In this document: in pieces, positions 61,435 through 64,000 of the stretch | Numbering within the stretch: position 1 is the first letter of the stretch | Layout: each line of letters begins with the position of its first letter | Origin: Flavobacterium phragmitis | GTDB taxonomy: Bacteria; Bacteroidota; Bacteroidia; Flavobacteriales; Flavobacteriaceae | NCBI RefSeq assembly: GCF_900112575.1 | Contig: NZ_FOMH01000007.1 | Coordinates: 62,001-126,000, forward strand | DNA: 64,000 nt | Direction of reading: 5' to 3' | Position numbers and translations under genes: made by a program | The notes under the pieces: model-generated | Seen by the model: the letters and a program-made list of their open reading frames with translations, nothing else | Database searches by the model: none | Told to the model about the DNA's origin: nothing

Positions 61435-63330
61435 ATGAAGAAAATTACGTTTTCGATTATTTTGCTTCTGTCGGTAACGGTTTCATCAATTGCCCAAAGA
61501 AAATATGATGAAATAGTTACAACAGAAAACACTGTCCAAGATTTGGTTCAGAATGAAATCACTGGAGTTGTAGTCTTTAAAGAAGGCGGTACTATTAAAG
61601 GTCTTGATCCTGAAACAAAAAAAGTAATCTGGACTCTAACAAAAGAAGATTTTGGAACTACATCCGCAGGTGACATTTTAAGTGATCCTGATTTTGGAAA
61701 AGTTTTCAAAGAAAAAAGTGCTTTAACAACTGTTCCTGGAAGTCCTTATGTTGAGGCTTACATCAACAGTAAGTACATTATCATTAATACCGATTCTGGT
61801 AAAGTGGTTTACAATTCATCAAAAGAGTCTTTTTGGGTTACGCAATCAGACTTTATTCCTGAAACAGACGAATATCTGCTTACTTTAAAGAAAGATGGAG
61901 ATATGGCGATTGCTTTATTGGATATGAAAACGGGTGAATTAAAATGGAATACTACTGTAGATAAAGCAAAATCTTTATTCAGTTTTTCTTTCAAAGAATC
62001 TGCAAATACCAATACTGCAACAGTTCACGGATCAGTAATCTATTATTTGCTGTACGGAAAACTATATTCTTTTGACAGAAGCAGTGGAAAATTAAACTGG
62101 AAAGGTGAAGAAGATTATTCAAAATTCTATCTGACTCAAAACAACAAAAATATTGTAGTTGTAAATAATGCGGGAACTTTTTCTTCTAAACAATATTTAA
62201 ATGTATTAAACACAGAGACTGGAAAAAGTATTTGGAAAGAGTCTATCAAAACAAAAAGAGTCGTTTATCTTGAAGACTGGGGAACAAAATTATTAGTGGC
62301 GCATTTCAGCGGATTTAATTTTTATGACTTAAACTCAGGTGAAAAAATCTGGAAAAAAGACGCTCGTGGAGACGGATTGAAAAGAGTTATTCCAATCGAT
62401 CAAGATTTCTTATATGTTGCAGAAAATGAAATGATGTTAATCAACAAAGATGGAGAAAAGCTTTGGAAAAAGTTCATCGAAATTTCTGATGATAAAGAAG
62501 ATCCAATTTACTACTTAGGAAAAGTTGGTGAAAAGGTTATGTATCTTACAGGAACTTACGGAAATATGGTAGATTATAAAACTGGAGTTAAACTTTGGAA
62601 ACGTAATATTAAGTTTGAAAAAAGCCGTCCAGTTTTACCAACTTATGACGAAGCTACAAATTCTTACTTAGTTTATAATGATGAGAAATTATATAAATTT
62701 GATCCAAGCATCAACGATAAACCAGAGCCTTTTGCTAAAGTAAATATCAAAAGAGAAAAAGAATTAAACAGTATCGAACAGTTTCCTTGGGGGGTTGTGC
62801 TTTCAGGACCTCTTGAAGTAATGGGGGTTAATATGGATGGAACTGTAAAATACCATTTCACTTACAATCAACCAGGTGAAACAGGAAGACGTTTACTTAA
62901 AAGTGCCGCAATTGCAGGAAGCATTGGTTTAGGTGTTGGTTCTGTAGCGAGTGATATCAAAGGTGCTGATTTGACTATGACCTATCGTGATGCTGACGGT
63001 AACATGAGAACCTCAGTTGCAAAAGGAGATCAGACAAATAAAGATCAGGCAAAAGCTTATGCGGCTGGTTCTGCAGCTCTTGGCGTAGTAGCGGCTAAAT
63101 TTAACTCTCGTTTTAATGCAATGAAGCAAAACAGAGATTACTCATATATTTTTGCAAAAGCAGATACGGGAGAAAAAGTTTTAGTTAAAGTTAGTAAAGC
63201 AGAAGGAAAAGAGATTGATAAAATCATCTTCACGAACAATAAACCTCTTTATGAGATTGACCCAGCAACTCAGAATATTTTTTATGTTTCTGATAAGTCA
63301 ATTCAGATCTTTAACAAGAAAGAAAAATAA
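61435..63330 (+). CDS. Secreted PQQ-like beta-propeller protein
   Basis: This 631-aa protein has a signal peptide (KITFSIILLLSVTVSSIAQ). WD/PQQ-like repeats run through residues ~40-470 (DPETKKVIWTLTKEDF, SFDRSSGKLNWKGEEDYS, LNTETGKSIWKESIKTK, YDLNSGEKIWKKDARG, YKTGVKLWKRNIKFE). A Gly/Ala-rich stretch (SAAIAGSIGLGVGSVASDIK and KAYAAGSAALGVVAAK) interrupts the fold near residues 485-565 before a final propeller-like blade. No catalytic residues for a PQQ dehydrogenase are apparent. A terminator follows. Confidence 0.82.
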   Translation: MKKITFSIILLLSVTVSSIAQRKYDEIVTTENTVQDLVQNEITGVVVFKEGGTIKGLDPETKKVIWTLTKEDFGTTSAGDILSDPDFGKVFKEKSALTTVPGSPYVEAYINSKYIIINTDSGKVVYNSSKESFWVTQSDFIPETDEYLLTLKKDGDMAIALLDMKTGELKWNTTVDKAKSLFSFSFKESANTNTATVHGSVIYYLLYGKLYSFDRSSGKLNWKGEEDYSKFYLTQNNKNIVVVNNAGTFSSKQYLNVLNTETGKSIWKESIKTKRVVYLEDWGTKLLVAHFSGFNFYDLNSGEKIWKKDARGDGLKRVIPIDQDFLYVAENEMMLINKDGEKLWKKFIEISDDKEDPIYYLGKVGEKVMYLTGTYGNMVDYKTGVKLWKRNIKFEKSRPVLPTYDEATNSYLVYNDEKLYKFDPSINDKPEPFAKVNIKREKELNSIEQFPWGVVLSGPLEVMGVNMDGTVKYHFTYNQPGETGRRLLKSAAIAGSIGLGVGSVASDIKGADLTMTYRDADGNMRTSVAKGDQTNKDQAKAYAAGSAALGVVAAKFNSRFNAMKQNRDYSYIFAKADTGEKVLVKVSKAEGKEIDKIIFTNNKPLYEIDPATQNIFYVSDKSIQIFNKKEK

Positions 63331-63342
63331 AAAAAATCCATG

Positions 63343-63375
63343 GCCATCAGGATCTGATTCTGATGGCTTTTTTTT
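63343..63375 (+). terminator. Terminator after the PQQ-propeller gene
   Basis: GCCATCAG and CTGATGGC form an 8-bp stem followed by a run of T. The next gene starts at 63381, immediately after the T-run. Confidence 0.85.
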
Positions 63376-63380
63376 TGCCT

Positions 63381-64000
63381 ATGAAAAAAACATTACTCCT
63401 AATAGCTTTGCTTGTGATTGGTTCAATTCAGGCACAAGAAAAAATAAGTTCCAAAAAAAAGAAGTTTTACATCCCAGTAATAAACTATTCAGAATTTCCT
63501 GTTCTAGATAATGTTTTAACGCAGACCACTTTTTATCAAATGGACAAACAGTTAATACAGGAAGAACCTATACTAAAGAAAAACTATTTTAATATAGAGG
63601 GTTTTATAAAAGATCCTGCAAACGGAAAACTGAAAATTTATTTAACCATTGAACTACCGCAATATAAAGCCACTAAAATTGATAGTATCTTTGATAAAAA
63701 GAAAAATGGATGGAAATTTCAGGCATTTTCGAATTATAGCGTAAAAATAAAAATGGAAGCGAAATGTGCAGATAAGCTTTTATTAACCAAAGATTTTAAT
63801 ACAGTAGAATCCTATTTAATCGCTGTAGGTAGCCAAAAAGACAATTTAAAGGCTGCAGTTGAGATGAATAATAAAAAAATTGCAGAAGCAGAAAAAGATG
63901 GTAATTATACCGTTGCAGAATTGGGATTAGATACGGTAATTTACAGTTCTGTTCAGGCAATACAAAACTACCTTAATTATAAATTAAGGTACACTATAGG
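63381..64000 (+). CDS. Secreted hypothetical protein (cut by window end)
   Basis: The ATG at 63381 opens a frame that stays open to the window end (206 codons). A signal peptide (TLLLIALLVIGSIQAQ) precedes a mature region with no motif I recognise (KKKFYIPVINYSEFPVLDNV, FIKDPANGKLKIYLTIE). The start lies 5 bp after the terminator T-run of the preceding gene, so a promoter within that gene or read-through is needed. Confidence 0.78.
   Translation, partial: MKKTLLLIALLVIGSIQAQEKISSKKKKFYIPVINYSEFPVLDNVLTQTTFYQMDKQLIQEEPILKKNYFNIEGFIKDPANGKLKIYLTIELPQYKATKIDSIFDKKKNGWKFQAFSNYSVKIKMEAKCADKLLLTKDFNTVESYLIAVGSQKDNLKAAVEMNNKKIAEAEKDGNYTVAELGLDTVIYSSVQAIQNYLNYKLRYTI

Noticed and set aside
1..64000. 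tRNA, rRNA and insertion sequences
   Set aside because: No cloverleaf with a TTCRANNC T-arm, no rRNA segments and no transposase frame were recognised by eye.

Overview
The window is AT-rich bacterial chromosome that I would assign to a Flavobacterium-like member of the Bacteroidota. The signs are a type IX secretion PorZ-like protein with a C-terminal sorting domain, a complete moxR/bat operon, a SusC/Oar-style TonB-dependent receptor, many 'Cys+1' lipoproteins, start codons without Shine-Dalgarno sequences, and promoters with the Bacteroidota -7 element TAnnTTTG. I see no tRNA, rRNA, CRISPR array, integrase or transposase. Spacers are rich in palindromic repeats, several of them in multiple copies.

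Layout. (1) 1-3.7 kb: a partial YqhD-like alcohol dehydrogenase, a secreted DJ-1/PfpI protein divergent from a LysR regulator, and a small PKD lipoprotein. (2) 3.7-13.5 kb: an NAD/ADP-ribose island on the + strand. It holds an NrtR-type Nudix repressor, a short Prs-like kinase behind two matching operators, a coiled-coil protein and a VWA protein, a PurA-like paralog, NADAR, KptA, a metallophosphoesterase, a 2-deoxyribosyltransferase-like protein, an ADP-ribosylglycohydrolase, a small orphan protein and a NAMPT/NadV-type enzyme. (3) 13.6-19 kb: housekeeping genes on the - strand (nadD, gmk, yicC) broken up by a four-helix-bundle ORF between repeats, then ArsC-like, DinB-like, RlpA-like and b561-like genes. 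(4) 19-36.2 kb: TonB receptor, pgi, small lipoproteins, an M23 peptidase, aromatic amino-acid catabolism (tryptophan dioxygenase, HPPD, homogentisate dioxygenase), a patatin/beta-barrel protein and uvrC. (5) 36.3-39.8 kb: an aspartoacylase-like gene, 5-formyl-THF cyclo-ligase and a VWA lipoprotein. (6) 39.8-49.2 kb: the aerotolerance (bat) operon. (7) 49.4-54.3 kb: an aldo/keto reductase, an SDR, a Schlafen AlbA_2 protein between hairpin repeats, and a nucleotidyltransferase-like gene with a small partner. (8) 54.4-64 kb: a trans-sulfuration enzyme, gdhA, porZ-like, recO, a PQQ-propeller protein and a partial secreted protein.

The most interesting system is the island at 3.77-13.45 kb. Its activities can be arranged as a cycle. 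KptA, NADAR and the glycohydrolase release nicotinamide or ADP-ribose species. The metallophosphoesterase could strip phosphates. The Prs-like/NAMPT-like pair could rebuild NAD+, either from PRPP or, as in phage NARP1, directly from ADP-ribose. A Nudix repressor of a family known to sense ADP-ribose controls the promoter. The individual families are recognisable; their joint function is inference.
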